A stretch of DNA of 64,000 nt from NCBI GenBank assembly GCA_030762935.1, contig CM060895.1:40167001-40231000 (forward strand), written 5' to 3'. The notes under the pieces were generated by a model. The model was not told the origin of the DNA. It saw nothing but the letters and a program-made list of their open reading frames with translations, and did not search any database. The position numbers and the translations under genes are program-made. Positions 21,793 through 32,537 of the stretch are shown one piece after another. The number at the start of each line of letters is the position of its first letter. Within the stretch, counting starts at the first letter, position 1. This DNA is from Hymenopus coronatus (taxonomy: Eukaryota; Arthropoda; Insecta; Mantodea; Hymenopodidae).

Positions 21793-22547
21793 ATACATTC
21801 ATATGGCATTCTCTATTCTTCTTTTAAAAACTATTCTTGCAACTACCCCATATTATTAGAAACAAACATAGCAGAAATGGTTTTATTACACACGTTCTTG
21901 TAAGAAAAATGCACATAGGAGAATGCAGCATGCTGTAAGCGATGGTCAAAACTTATAAGGGTGGGCCACTATGTGATCACTTCCAAATTCCGTTTTATTT
22001 TCACAAAAAAAAAATGTTATGCTAATAACAAGGAATATCTCAGAAATGGCTAACTTCACAAAAATGTGCATATCTTTTAACGGGATATACATTTTTTGTG
22101 TGGTAAGAGTTTGTGTGTTCATACGGTTTATCAGTGATACAGAAGTAATTCAGAATGAAGAAGACTTCATAAGCTATTCCCAAAATATTCAAAAAATACA
22201 TTTTCATTTGTTGTATAGTATTTTTATAAATAATTGTTAGTATCATTTTTCAGAAAATAAAAATTGTGCATGTAAAGGATGGTAGGAGTTAGGAGATTTT
22301 CGAAAAATGTTCTATGTCAAATGTAGTTGGGGTGGGGGGAATTTCTTCAAAAATCTTCGTATCGTATTCTGTGAAGATACTGAACTTAAATGTCAAGTTT
22401 GGTATTTGAAGAACTTTTGAAACTTGCTATTCATACGCACACGGGCATTTTTCTAAAAATGTTTTGTGTTATTCAGGGGATCAAAAAACAGGTATTTTCA
22501 AAGAAATCTTGACAAAACTTCCCATACTTATTACACACAATAGAGAA
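21793..22547 (+). mobile_element. HER repeat, plus orientation, diverged
   Basis: From ACATTCATATGGCATTCTCT to CACAATAGAGAAAGT, with most landmarks present. A duplicated GGAGTTAGGAGATTTTC / GGGTGGGGGGAATTTC segment near 22285-22345 shows an internal duplication. Confidence 0.8.
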
Positions 22548-22559
22548 AGTAATAAATGA

Positions 22560-22597
22560 CCAAGAATGGAGAAAATCTATGAATGCAACACATTACA
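22560..22597 (-). mobile_element. HER minus-orientation terminus, remnant
   Basis: GAATGGAGAAAATCTATGAA then GCAACACATTACATT follows the complete plus end by 13 bp, as at 14100-14137. Confidence 0.5.
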
Positions 22598-23054
22598 TTT
22601 TCGAAAATGCAGTTGATTTTCATCTCACTAAGCGTTTATTTGTGGTTCAGGGGACCTCAAATGATGGTCGAATGGGCAGCATCTTCCAGCATAGGAAGCT
22701 GACAGAAAATATAACACAACAGATTTAACTATGATTTTGTTACTGCTTTATAAACACTCGAAACTTTTCCACTTTCTACAGCATTTATAAAGTCTCTGCA
22801 GAATACAAATAAGCTGTCTGTAAACACGAGTACAAAAAGCGAAGCTGCTATGAAACCATACTCTGCTGAGGATTTCTATGCACGAGTTTATGCCCTTCGG
22901 CACCGTAACATTTCCCGGAAGTCGATTCGCCCATGCGCCCTACAGACGTATGTTAATCGACGGTGCTCAGCTGGGCAAAGGAAGAGGTTCTACGATATTC
23001 GAGAATTCCGTCAACCACCCACTTTCATTGCTGGGGATATTACGTAACACCAAA
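22598..23054. other. Unassigned; GC-richer block 22850-23045
   Basis: The block from about 22850 to 23045 has balanced base composition and is open in two plus-strand frames (for example MPFGTVTFPGSRFAHAPYRR). I recognise no family. No good flanking splice sites are seen, so it is left uncalled. Confidence 0.35.
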
Positions 23055-23400
23055 CAAAACCCTCAAGGATGCAATTTAAATTTTTAAAGATAAATTCTCC
23101 CACCCTAACTACCTTTACATGGAAACTTTTAGTTATTGATTTTCTCATACATGGATTTTAAGATTTTAATACACATACTTAAGATATCTTAATGAAAAAT
23201 ACAAGAGTATAACTATCTTGAAATTTTTGGGAATAGCTGTCCATCGTGACTTAATTGCTAAACCGTAATAGCTAAACACAATACTATAGGACTCGTTAAA
23301 GCACACAGTTTGTCTTTTTTTTTCGCTAAGAAAACGCGAGATATTATTTTTTGATTTGCATTTTCAAATATTTATACTTTTTTTAAAGTGGTTAATCGCC
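23055..23400 (-). mobile_element. HER repeat, minus orientation, partial
   Basis: TAACTACCTTTACATGGAAA through TTTTGGGAATAGCTGTCCAT to AAAGTGGTTAATCGCC. Both ends are missing. Confidence 0.7.
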
Positions 23401-24039
23401 GGTTTTTGTTTTTTGTTTGTTTGTTTGTTTTTAATTTCTCCTCGTGGTCATACAAGATGTATGATACTTCAAAGCCGCCTTTTTAACAATCTATCACATT
23501 AGCCTTCTATTACCCTATGTGTAAATGTAATGGCATTTTATTTCGATTAAAAAGAAACAGAAGCAAAAAGGTTTGTATAAAAGGTTAACAAGTGAGTACA
23601 GAAAATCATTTTAGTTTTGCATCATTTGAGGAATTTCATATTGGAAAGAATTTTTAAGACATTCGTTGTATGAGAAGCTTATCAATCGTTATGCTTTTAA
23701 ATTCAGATTGTTTTACTACACGAGTCCTTTAGGGATTATCAGAAAATAATCTTAATTAGGCAATTCAAGATGTCATTCCTCTTTTCTGGTTTATGTCATG
23801 CTTTACATAGATCTTTCAATAGATGAAATTGTCGTTTCAATTAGCTATGACGTTTTTAAAATAATAAATGCTGGATATTTTGGCATAAAGCGTGTCTGTC
23901 TGCAACACCTGAAGGTCGATAAACGGCTTATACCAAGCCTGGAGAGTATATTTACAAATAATACTGATTTTTACACAGAAAAAGCGTAAACACCACCATT
24001 GAACCGTGTGTGTATTTTTTTTTCGGCCGGTTCCTAACC
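23401..24039. other. Unassigned AT-rich sequence
   Basis: T/G-rich low-complexity sequence at 23405-23440. No gene is recognised. A 30-bp minus-strand segment (23911-23940) between a CAG and a GTGTTG is too short and poor to call. Confidence 0.4.
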
Positions 24040-24299
24040 GGGAGCACATTAAGAATTTCTGACACTTGCTTCCCTAACCTCATTTCACGCGCCTGGCCCG
24101 AATGGGGCAGCACCAGACCAGAGGAACGACCGACGAAAGGACCTGACAATCGATATTCTCTCGGGCCCTCGACTCCAATTGACGAAGGTAACCACTAGCT
24201 TGTCACAGCAGAAAACAGCCACACCTGGCGTCTCCGACACGCAGTATGGTCCGTTTACTACCACTACTACAGCAGCAAAGTAAAACGTATAGAAATTAC
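24040..24299 (-). other. GC-rich block, open on minus strand
   Basis: Clearly GC-richer than its surroundings, continuing from the candidate exon at 24300-24366. The minus-strand frame from that ATG stays open through this block to about 24085, so it could be one 94-codon frame rather than a spliced exon. No family is recognised. It matches none of the repeats in the window. Confidence 0.35.
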
Positions 24300-24366
24300 C
24301 TGATTGTCTCAGCTGACGTTGATTTGCTGGCGTAACACCAAACCACCCCGTGTCAATATCCGCCAT
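24300..24366 (-). CDS. Candidate first coding exon or start of an unspliced small gene
   Basis: On the minus strand ATGGCGGATATTGACACGGG at 24366 opens MADIDTGWFGVTPANQRQLR and reaches CAATCAG before GTAATTTCT, an acceptable donor, giving 22 codons plus one base. The ATGGCGGAT start is common in animal genes. No partner exon with a two-base lead was found downstream in the window: the exon at 3803-3905 in that phase meets a stop within eight codons. Either the exon joins something unrecognised, or the frame continues through 24085 as a short protein, or it is a chance frame in a GC-rich patch. Confidence 0.3.
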
Positions 24367-24729
24367 ATGCAATATCTACACTAGCGCCTTCTGCAGGGAA
24401 AATCTTGAACTGCACATCTACCCCAAACAAACGTGTCTCTCCCTTCCCCTCTAACAGCTGAAGCCCACAAACCAACAACATCCCCTCTCCCCTAATGACG
24501 ACGATATTATGGTCGCATCTGATCTGCACTACTGCGTTTTCATCGCAATCAACTTTTTTCCAATAGGAATTGCGACCTTATCCTTACACTCAGTTTATTG
24601 CTAAAGAAATCATTTCATACAATAGATGTTTTGCCTCTTACAAGGAGGCGATGGGTGAAATTTAGATTTTTCACAGTTTTAATGCTACAGGCTTAATTTT
24701 TTGTACAGTCTCAGGAGTATAAAAACTAA
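24367..24729. other. Unassigned sequence
   Basis: C-rich in the plus strand to about 24480, then AT-rich. No repeat recognised. It would be upstream of the candidate start at 24366. Confidence 0.4.
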
Positions 24730-25078
24730 TGAGTTACATTCGCATGACTTTCTCTACCTATTCTGCAATAAACTATTCTTTTAAAAACATTCTTTCGTCT
24801 ACTTCACGTTAATTAAGAAACATTTCCAAAAATGCTCTTATTAAATATTTCTTTGCAGATATGTGAATAGGGTAATACATTAAACTTGAGGGATAATCAA
24901 TTTTTTTAAGAACTGGTCGCAACGTGATAGATTTGCAATTCCATAAGAAAAACGACTTCCCATTTGAGAAAAGTATAAATATTTAAAATTGAAATCAATA
25001 ACAAGGAATGTCTCGGAAATAGTCAACGCAGAAAGATATTTGACATAAATTGTGCGTTTTAATGAGATCTTCATTTTT
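24730..25078 (+). mobile_element. HER repeat, plus orientation, 5' half
   Basis: From GTTACATTCGCATGACTTTC to AACGAGATCTTCATTTTT, where another HER terminus abuts. Confidence 0.82.
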
Positions 25079-25190
25079 ACTTTCTCCACACGTACTGTGC
25101 ACATAGTGTATAGAGAAGGTGTTGTATTGCAACCCAAAAATTTGATACCAGAAACATGTTTTGAGACTCCCTGAATAAAAACTCTTGTGT
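25079..25190 (-). mobile_element. HER palindrome end, minus orientation, fragment
   Basis: ACTTTCTCCACACGTACTGT plus the complementary half of the palindrome, then GGTGTTGTATTGCAACCC to ACTCCCTGAATAAAA. About 110 bp, inserted in the T run of the preceding plus copy and truncated by the next one. Confidence 0.85.
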
Positions 25191-25192
25191 TC

Positions 25193-25805
25193 CATTCACA
25201 TGAATTTCTCCACATATCTGCCACAAATTATTGTTAAAAAGCTTATTCTTCGATTTCTTTCATGCTAATTCCGAACAAATTATCAGAAATGGTCTTTTTA
25301 CTTGCTTCCTTGTAATTAGAAGGGAAATAAGGAATGCATTAGGCTAAAGTGATAGTCAAATCTTTTAAAAGCTGATTGCTATGTGGTTTGAGTGCCTTTG
25401 CCTGTATGACAAGGAGTTGACAAAGTTCCGTAAAAGAAAAGTATAAGCATTATTAAAAACTGAAACCAACAACAAGAAATATCTAAAAAAAGTCAACTTC
25501 ACGCAAAAAATGTATGTAACATAAATTGTGTATTTTACGAGATCTAAATTTTTTGTATAGAATAAAGACAACTTCAGAGGCTATTCCCAGATCTTTCAAG
25601 ATATACAAAATTGTATTTGTCATGTAACTATCTTTAATGTACGATATTTGCAGACTTTTCGTTTTTGAGTTGAAACACACACATGAAGTTTTTCAATTTT
25701 TTATACAGGAACATGAAAACGTGTATTTCCAGTTAAATTTGGGTGTGGATTTTTTTTTTAGTGGAATGTACATATCTTATCTATTATATACTTCGTAGAG
25801 AAAGT
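25193..25805 (+). mobile_element. HER repeat, plus orientation, internal deletion
   Basis: TCTTGTGTTCCATTCACATG to CTTCGTAGAGAAAGT. The section between the GATATTTGCAGACTTTTCG junction and the usual mid-element is missing. Confidence 0.83.
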
Positions 25806-26061
25806 AAAAATGCGTTGTTTTTTTATCGAATTGCATTTCTAATGGTTTTTATTAATAGCTTTCAGTTTAGAAAATTATGTCTTTTAAAATCATCTTCTGG
25901 TACATTTTTAAGTAAAATGAATAAACCTTTTTGGCAGTACCATAGAAGCATATAGAAAAGCTTCAAGCATATTCGTTACAAAGGAGAAAAAAATTACTCC
26001 GCTTTTTTAATTTTGCTTTTATTTGCTATTTCTGAACACATTTAATTTTTTATTCCAAACA

Positions 26062-26830
26062 CCGATGTGTTCCATTCGCATGGCTTTCTCTACATCTCTG
26101 TAAGAAATTATTGTTAAAAAGATTATTCTTCTATCTACCTCGTGCTAAACAAGATAAACATTAGCAGAAATGGTGTTAACACTCACTTTCTTATTGGTAG
26201 AAGGGAAATCAGGGAATACACTAGGCTAAAGCTTTTTGCCACGTACTGAAATCCGTTTGTTTACATTACCAGGAACTGGCAAATTCCCGCATGAGAAAAG
26301 TTTGTGGGCATTTCAAAACTGAACAACGAATAAAAATGGTAAACTCCACGAAATATATATATAACATAAATTGTGTGTTTTAACGAAACCTACAGTTTTT
26401 GTCTATCTCTTACGGTTATTGCAAAATTCATCCAGAATAAAAGATATCTTTAGAGGCTATTACCAGAAAATGCAAGATATGCATTTTATTTTTCATGTAA
26501 ATATGTTTAATATACAGTATTTTAATCAAAATCGTTAGAGCCATTTTGGAGACAATAAACAATTTCAAATTTTTGTCCATGTAAAGGGTAGTTTTGTCCT
26601 CAAAATATTCATGCCGCATCCTTGGAAAGTATTAAACTTAAATAAAAAGTTTGGTATTTAACAGACTTTTTTTATTTTTGATTTATCGTATTCACAGACA
26701 CTCGGACACACATTTTTTTTGGATGCAGGGGACCCTAAAACTTTTGTTTCCGGTAAAATTTCGGTACCGAATTTTTGTTGGAAGTGCAACACCTTCTCTA
26801 CCTATATACAATGCACTACGTACAGAAAGT
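26062..26830 (+). mobile_element. HER repeat, plus orientation
   Basis: CGATGTGTTCCATTCGCATG to CTACGTACAGAAAGT, with all main landmarks. The microsatellite site is reduced to CACAGACACTCGGACACACA. Confidence 0.86.
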
Positions 26831-27335
26831 AAAAAATAATGCTCTATTAGTTTTAGGAAGAGGCAATAAAATGTTCAGCATTCTAGCCTGTACTTGTGAA
26901 TTGCATTAAGTTTTGAATTTGCAGATGCATTGTACAAATTAATCTGCAAAACGACTTTTATATAAGACTCTTATTTAACACTACCAAAGGGTTAGAGCGG
27001 AGCAAGTTTCAGACCTCATGGCAATTTGAAGCTTTGCATATATGTTACGTCTTTTAATGCGTATATATTATATATTTTCCCTAGTAACCCCCAAAAAACA
27101 GTTTTTGGCTATAAATAGCTGAAATATCACCCATCACCTCCTTACACAAACACATTCAGAAACCCGTGACAGCATAAGACTAACTACTTGACACATTAAG
27201 ATGTTTTTCATTTGGGGAATCTCTAAACCATTTGTTCGTCTGATAAAAGAACTTAAGCAATAAACACCCAAGAAAGAGGACTAAACTATAAGAAGAAACA
27301 GAGAGAAATACAGTGTGTAGCGCAAGCTTGGAATG
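26831..27335. other. Unassigned AT-rich sequence
   Basis: No gene or repeat recognised. Confidence 0.4.
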
Positions 27336-27391
27336 GGAGAATCAGACTGAAAAATGCAATGCCATAACAGGATTTGAACCATTAGACTATA
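27336..27391 (-). mobile_element. SINE family S5, fragment
   Basis: CAGACTGAAAAATGCAATGC and CAGGATTTGAACCATTAG match the right-hand part of both units of the S5 insertion at 58444-58952. The tRNA-like A-box part is absent. Confidence 0.6.
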
Positions 27392-27439
27392 CACCATTAC
27401 CATTGTAACCAGGAGATCCGTGGTTTAAATCTCGGATTT

Positions 27440-27622
27440 TTTTTTATGATGGTGCTTAACGATCGCTTTTAACATTATGGCATCGTAAGCGATGTCACTG
27501 ATGATACAGAGAATGAAGTTGGAGCACGAGTGGAATGCGATGAGGGGAAAACCAGAGAACCCAGAGAAAATCCGCTCTATCCACCACAAATCCCACATGG
27601 AGTAAATCTCGGCTATGACTTT
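27440..27622 (-). mobile_element. SINE, family S3, 5'-truncated (unit 1)
   Basis: On the minus strand GGGATTTGTGGTGGATAGAG and TTCTCTGGGTTCTCTGGTTT match the S3 core; the tRNA-like head is missing. Confidence 0.75.
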
Positions 27623-27630
27623 GAATTTTT

Positions 27631-27690
27631 ACTCTCTCTAGCACATACTCGTATATACAATGTACATAGTAGGGAAGGCATTATATTCCA
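27631..27690 (-). mobile_element. HER palindrome end, minus orientation, fragment (unit 1)
   Basis: ACTCTCTCTAGCACATACTC to AGGGAAGGCATTATATTCCA, about 60 bp. Confidence 0.7.
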
Positions 27691-27711
27691 CTTGGTTTAA
27701 ATCACGTTTTT

Positions 27712-27895
27712 TATGATAGTGTTTAACGCCCGGTTTTATTACTATGGCACCGCAGGCGATGACACTGATGATGCATGGAATGAAGATGGAGCACCGGTTA
27801 AATGCAAAGGCGGGGGAAACCAGAGAACCCGGAGAAAACCCGCTTTGTCCATCACAAATCCCTCATGCGGTTGCTTGGTGTAAAACTCGGCTGTT
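27712..27895 (-). mobile_element. SINE, family S3, 5'-truncated (unit 2)
   Basis: Same core as unit 1 and slightly closer to the family consensus (GAACCCGGAGAAAACCCGCT on the plus strand). Confidence 0.78.
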
Positions 27896-27908
27896 ACACT
27901 GAATTTTT

Positions 27909-28135
27909 ACTCTCTCTAGCACATATATACAAGTACGAATTAGGTCCAGAAGGTATTGTATTCATCCCAGAAATTCAATTCTGAGATTTCACCGGAAATA
28001 CATGTTTTGAAGATCCCCGAAACCAAAAAAGGAATTTTTAGAAATAAGTCCGCTAGTGCGCGTGTGTCTTTGGACAGCATAACTCAAAGATAAAAAGTCG
28101 GTTCAATATCAAACTTGGGATTCAAGCAATAGAAT
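27909..28135 (-). mobile_element. HER repeat, minus orientation, first quarter (unit 2)
   Basis: ACTCTCTCTAGCACATATAT through TTCACCGGAAATACATGTTT to CAATATCAAACTTGGGATTC, then unrelated sequence. Confidence 0.8.
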
Positions 28136-28321
28136 CGGCAGAGCTAAAATTTCTTAGGAGAATTATTGGCAAAACTAGACTAAGCAGTATAATGCTTAGA
28201 CAAATATGTAATATTTAACCAATAGGACAGTGGGTTCTTACAAGAAGAAATTATTGGAATGCCCACATCAACAGAACGAATGCTGATATTGGTTCGTATT
28301 GCAAGGGATAGAAGGAAACAC

Positions 28322-28987
28322 CCAGATGTGTTCCATTCACATGACTTTCTCTACATCTCTGCAACAAATTACTGTTAAAATGCTTATTCTTCTCTGTACG
28401 TCATGCTAATCGAGATAAACATTAGCACAGATGGTCTTATTCCTTGTAACTAGAAGGGAATACAATAGGCTAAATAATACTTAATTTTTTAAAAGCTGTC
28501 GATATGTGATTGCAATTCTTTTCTTGTATAAGACATAATTTGTGTATTTCAACGACATCTACATTTTTGTGCATTAAGCTTTTGTCTATCTCTTTACGCT
28601 TTACCAGGTATGCAAAGTCTCCAAGAACGAAGAGGCTTCAGAGGCTATTCCCAGAAAATTCAAGATATACACTATTTGTCATGGAAATATATTTAATATA
28701 CAGCATTTAAATTAAAATCGTTAGTGCGAAAATAAAAAATGTTGAAACTTTACTTGTAAAGTAAAGGGAATTTCTTGAAAATCTTCGTGTCACTTCCCAG
28801 GAAGACTAAACATCAAGCTTTCGTTTTTGTGTTATCGCGTTCACATGCACGAACACATACACACTTTTTTCTAAAATGCTTTATTTCGATTCAGGGGATC
28901 CTAATACGTGTATTTCCACTGAAATCTCACTATCGAATTTTTGAATGAAATGCAATATGTATGTACCACGTAGTAAGTAGAGAAAGT
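28322..28987 (+). mobile_element. HER repeat, plus orientation, internal deletion
   Basis: CCAGATGTGTTCCATTCACA to AGTAAGTAGAGAAAGT. About 100 bp are missing in the middle before TTGCAATTCTTTTCTTGTAT. Confidence 0.86.
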
Positions 28988-29017
28988 AAAAATGGAAGGA
29001 TTGTGTCAAGGTGGGCT

Positions 29018-29280
29018 GAAATGAAATGGAGTTTGCTCTTTAACTACTATGATTCTCAGCGTCCCATTTAATATTGGGCGTGAATTACTGCCTAATTTTC
29101 CTCAGAGGTCTCTTTATCAGGCTTGAGGTTTTTTATGTGCTGTAAATCAACGACACAGCTTCCCTTCCGAAGTAAGCCATGCTAAGTATCTTTACGCCAG
29201 AAAAAAATCATCATCCACCGCCGCCGGGTTTGAACTCGTGACCTTGGGTATATGAAGTTAGCATGGTTACCGAGATGAAC
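29018..29280 (-). mobile_element. tRNA-derived SINE, subfamily S2a
   Basis: On the plus strand ATTGGGCGTGAATTACTGCC, CTTTATCAGGCTTGAGGTTT and the reversed head GGGTTTGAACTCGTGACCTT (B-box) plus AGTTAGCATGGTTACC (A-box region). Confidence 0.85.
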
Positions 29281-29549
29281 GCAATAGGACCTCTTCGTCT
29301 TGTATTAATTCGGAAATCCTTGTAGAATTCACCTTGTGAAATTTAATGAAGTCTAGAGGGGCTAATTCTCAGGTACGTTATACACATATTGGAATACTAA
29401 GAATTAAATACAGTAAAGCCCTGGCAATTCTAGTTAATATTGGCTGAAGCTACGTCGAATTACAAAAAACTCGGATTATACGGAAATATCACTAAATCAA
29501 TGGACACCTCAGGAATAAATGTTTAACAGCATAATAATGGTTTAAAACA

Positions 29550-30306
29550 TCTGATGTGTTCCATTCATATAACAATATAACATAATATATTATATAACTT
29601 TCTATAGCTGTTCCACATACAAAATATTCTTACAAAAGACGGTTATTTTATATACATCATGATAATCGCGATAAACATAGCAGAAACGGTCTTGCTTCCT
29701 TGTAAGCAGAAGGGAAACAAGAGGATACACTAAACTAAAGCGATAGCAAATCTTTTAAAAGCTGGTAGCTATGTGAAACAATTGAGGTTCGGTTAGCTTT
29801 GCATGGTCCCGTTTGAGTCAAGTTAGGAAGTCTAAAATTAAAGTCGATAACAAAGAATATCTCGAAAACAGAGAAAAACTTTTATAACATAATGATGCAT
29901 TTTAACGAGACATATTTTTATGAAGTAAATTTTTATCTATTTAATCATTATGCAAAATTCTGCAAAACTCGTCCAGAATAAAAAATCGTTAGCCATTTTT
30001 GAGAAAAGAAAAAGAAAAAAAAAACATGTAAGGGCAGTTTGTGATGGCGAGGGTTTCTTAAAAACCTTCGTGTCGTAATCTTGGAAGATACCAAACCTAA
30101 ATACCAAGTTTTTATTTAACGATCTTTTCGTTTTTGAGCTATGCTGTCCACAGACACACGCACACATATACATACGGACCTTTTTCTACAAATGCTTTTT
30201 TTCAAATTCAGGGACCTCAAAACTTATATTGTGAAATGTCGACATCGAATTTTTGGGTAGAATAGTTACTTTTTCTAACTAGTATGTACATTGTACACGC
30301 TCATGA
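29550..30306 (+). mobile_element. HER repeat, plus orientation
   Basis: TCTGATGTGTTCCATTCATA, then an AT-rich insertion of about 25 bp inside the subterminal inverted repeat (ATAACAATATAACATAATAT) before ACTTTCTATAGCTGTTCCAC. The 3' palindrome region is eroded (TTTTTCTAACTAGTATGTAC). Confidence 0.82.
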
Positions 30307-30681
30307 AAGGATGACATGCACTGTACAATTGAGTGATCCGCGGTTCCACTTAGTGAAGGGTCGACAAAGAAAGAGTAAGCGCATTACTCCAAACCTAACG
30401 GTACCAGTCAATCTGTAATAGGAATGTATTAGGAGTCTAATGTCAAGGTTATTTCTGTGCATTATGAACGAAAGCCCTTAAGTACGATATTTTTACCTGT
30501 ATTGTACATGGGAAATTGTAAGAAAGTTCAAAACGCAGCACATTTAGAAGTGCGTAAACCGTACATACGGATAACATATAAGACCAGCTTGAAGAACACA
30601 GAACCTCAAAATACCGGGGCTCAAATTACCAGGGCTTTACTGTGGTTCATATATGTAGAAGAAGAAATGTAAAAGAAAAAA
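30307..30681. other. Unassigned sequence
   Basis: No gene or repeat recognised. Confidence 0.4.
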
Positions 30682-31514
30682 TCTGATGTGTTCCATTCAT
30701 ATGACTTTCTCTGCATCTCTGCAACAAATTATTGATAAAAAGCTTATGACTTGCTTCGTTTTAAGTAGAAGTGAAATAAGGGAGTACCATGGGTCAAATG
30801 ATAGTCACAAGCTGGTTGCTATGTGACTGAAGTTCCTTTGTTTGTATGGACAGGATTTACAAATTCCTGTATGAGAAAGTATAAGTTTTTTAAAGAAGAA
30901 AACAAAAACAAGGAATATCTAAAAAAACGAATATAACTAAGAATAAATCTGTTATGATTTGAATTCCTAAACATGATCCTAAATGGGAGCCAAAATATAC
31001 ATTGTGTGTTTTAACGTGCTCCTCATTTTTTTTTTGTGTGGTAAGTTTTTATCCATCTCTTACGTTTTAGCAGTTATGCAAAATTCCGTAAAATTCATTC
31101 AGAATAAAGTTGTCTTCAGAGGATATTCCCAGAAAATTCAAGATAAACATTTTATTTGTCAGGTAAATATTTGTAATATACGACATTTTAATCAAAATGG
31201 TTAGAGCCATTTTTAAGAAAATAAAAAAATTCGAAAAAAGTTCCATGTAAAGGGTAGTTTGGGGTGGGGGAATTTTTCTCAAAAATTTCGTGTCGCATCC
31301 CTGGAAGATACTAAACTTGAATACCAAGTTTGATATCTTACAGACTTTTCGTGTTCACTGAGACATACACACACACACGAACCTTTTTCTGAAAATGCTT
31401 TCTTTGGATACAGGGGACCCTAAAACATATTTTCGGTGAAATCTCGGTATCGAACTTTTGGGTGGAATGCAATACCTTCTCTACACACTATGTACATAGT
31501 ACGTGTAGAGAAGT
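30682..31514 (+). mobile_element. HER repeat, complete, plus orientation
   Basis: TCTGATGTGTTCCATTCATA to CGTGTAGAGAAGT, 833 bp, palindrome intact (CTCTACACACTATGTACATA and complement). It has a local insertion near 30938-30990 (CTAAGAATAAATCTGTTATG...). The minus strand contains the recurrent open frame noted in the findings, ending at the TAA complementary to 31067. Confidence 0.9.
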
Positions 31515-31594
31515 AAAAAAGGATGGATGAGGCTAGACATTCAATAAAGGCGGACTATGATATACCATGAACACCTTGGTGGCTTTATGCAATT

Positions 31595-32537
31595 CTACAG
31601 CATGGTGCACCAAAAACCGGCCCCGAATATAGATTGATCGCCCGCCAAATACGCACGAATTGTTTCCCGCCACGAGCAGATACAACAACAACCAGCTAAA
31701 CATGTAACAATTACTACTCGTCGCATCTCATATTATCGGTGGCGAACGCTCGCACTAAACTGTTGCGTCATTCATTGGACAGACTCTGTGGAAATTCAGT
31801 GTGCGTTAAAGGAATGTTCGAGTACAGTGGTGTGTTAAACGTGTTGACTTATTTTGTGCCGATACCCCATTAAAGCAGTACTGACATTACAGTAGATGGG
31901 TTAGAGCAAATCGAATAACTATTGCCTATTGTCTGGTGTTATTGCCATAAATTATAGCATTATGTGCCGGACTGTTTCATGCACTCGATCCGCGCAACTT
32001 TCCGCGACCTCTCAGTATTTCTACATTCTAGCGACACCGCCGTCAGCGGTAGCCTGAACTGAAACGAGCTATAAATAATAAATAAGCTAATACAAGGTCT
32101 ATGTTTACTAAATTGATCTAGTCTTTTACGTTACTTCACTGAATATGACCTCCTTGTGCTTCAATGCACTTTTGCGTGCGTCCTAACATGTTAACGTACA
32201 CTTTTACCAACTCTGCCACATCAATTCTCAAACTTTTATTACCAATATTATCTTTAAAGTCTTCTAACGTTTTTATGTTATTTGCGTACACTTTTCCCTT
32301 TAGAGTGTCCCGTAAATAAAACCCACAAGTGGTTAAGTCCGGCGAACGCGGTGGCCACAATCCTTTGCCAACAGTTTTGAGATATTTACTTCACACTTCT
32401 TAATCAAGTCTCAGCGGCTTTCGTACTGACGATAAGCAAAAAGCAGTCTCAATAGCTTCGGAACAACAGAGGACAAACTGACGGGCGACAATGAGCAATC
32501 TAGCGCTCTGGGTCGGTTTTTAGTGGTTATCCTGTAG
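31595..32537 (-). mobile_element. DNA transposon remnant with CTACAG termini
   Basis: The left end CTACAGCATGGTGCACCAAA and the inverted right end CTACAGGATAACCACTAAAA share CTACAG-AT and AAAAACCG-CCC, an imperfect inverted repeat of about 28 bp. Flanks are TT and TT rather than TA. The 0.94-kb element carries only the C-terminal end of a mariner-like transposase (32136-32360), so most of the coding region has been deleted. Confidence 0.75.
32136..32360 (-). pseudogene. Mariner-like transposase, C-terminal fragment
   Basis: The minus-strand frame begins WPPRSPDLTTCGFYLRDTLK and ends RTQKCIEAQGGHIQ. PPRSPDLT marks the last catalytic motif of the Tc1/mariner DDE family, where Asp follows Cys; here the expected Asp of the TTCD block is Gly (TTCGFYL). 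The two upstream catalytic Asp motifs and the DNA-binding domain are absent. It is a broken copy with no activity expected. Confidence 0.85.

Larger units (their letters stand above)
27422..27970. repeat. Tandem duplication of a SINE-HER junction, period about 275 bp
   Basis: Unit 1 (27422-27693) and unit 2 (27694-27970) carry the same order: GGTTTAAATC, a T run, TATGATGGTGCTTAACG, the S3 SINE body, GAATTTTTACTCTCTCTAGC and the start of a minus-orientation HER. The SINE-HER junction being the same in both units shows duplication after insertion rather than two independent insertions. Confidence 0.75.
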
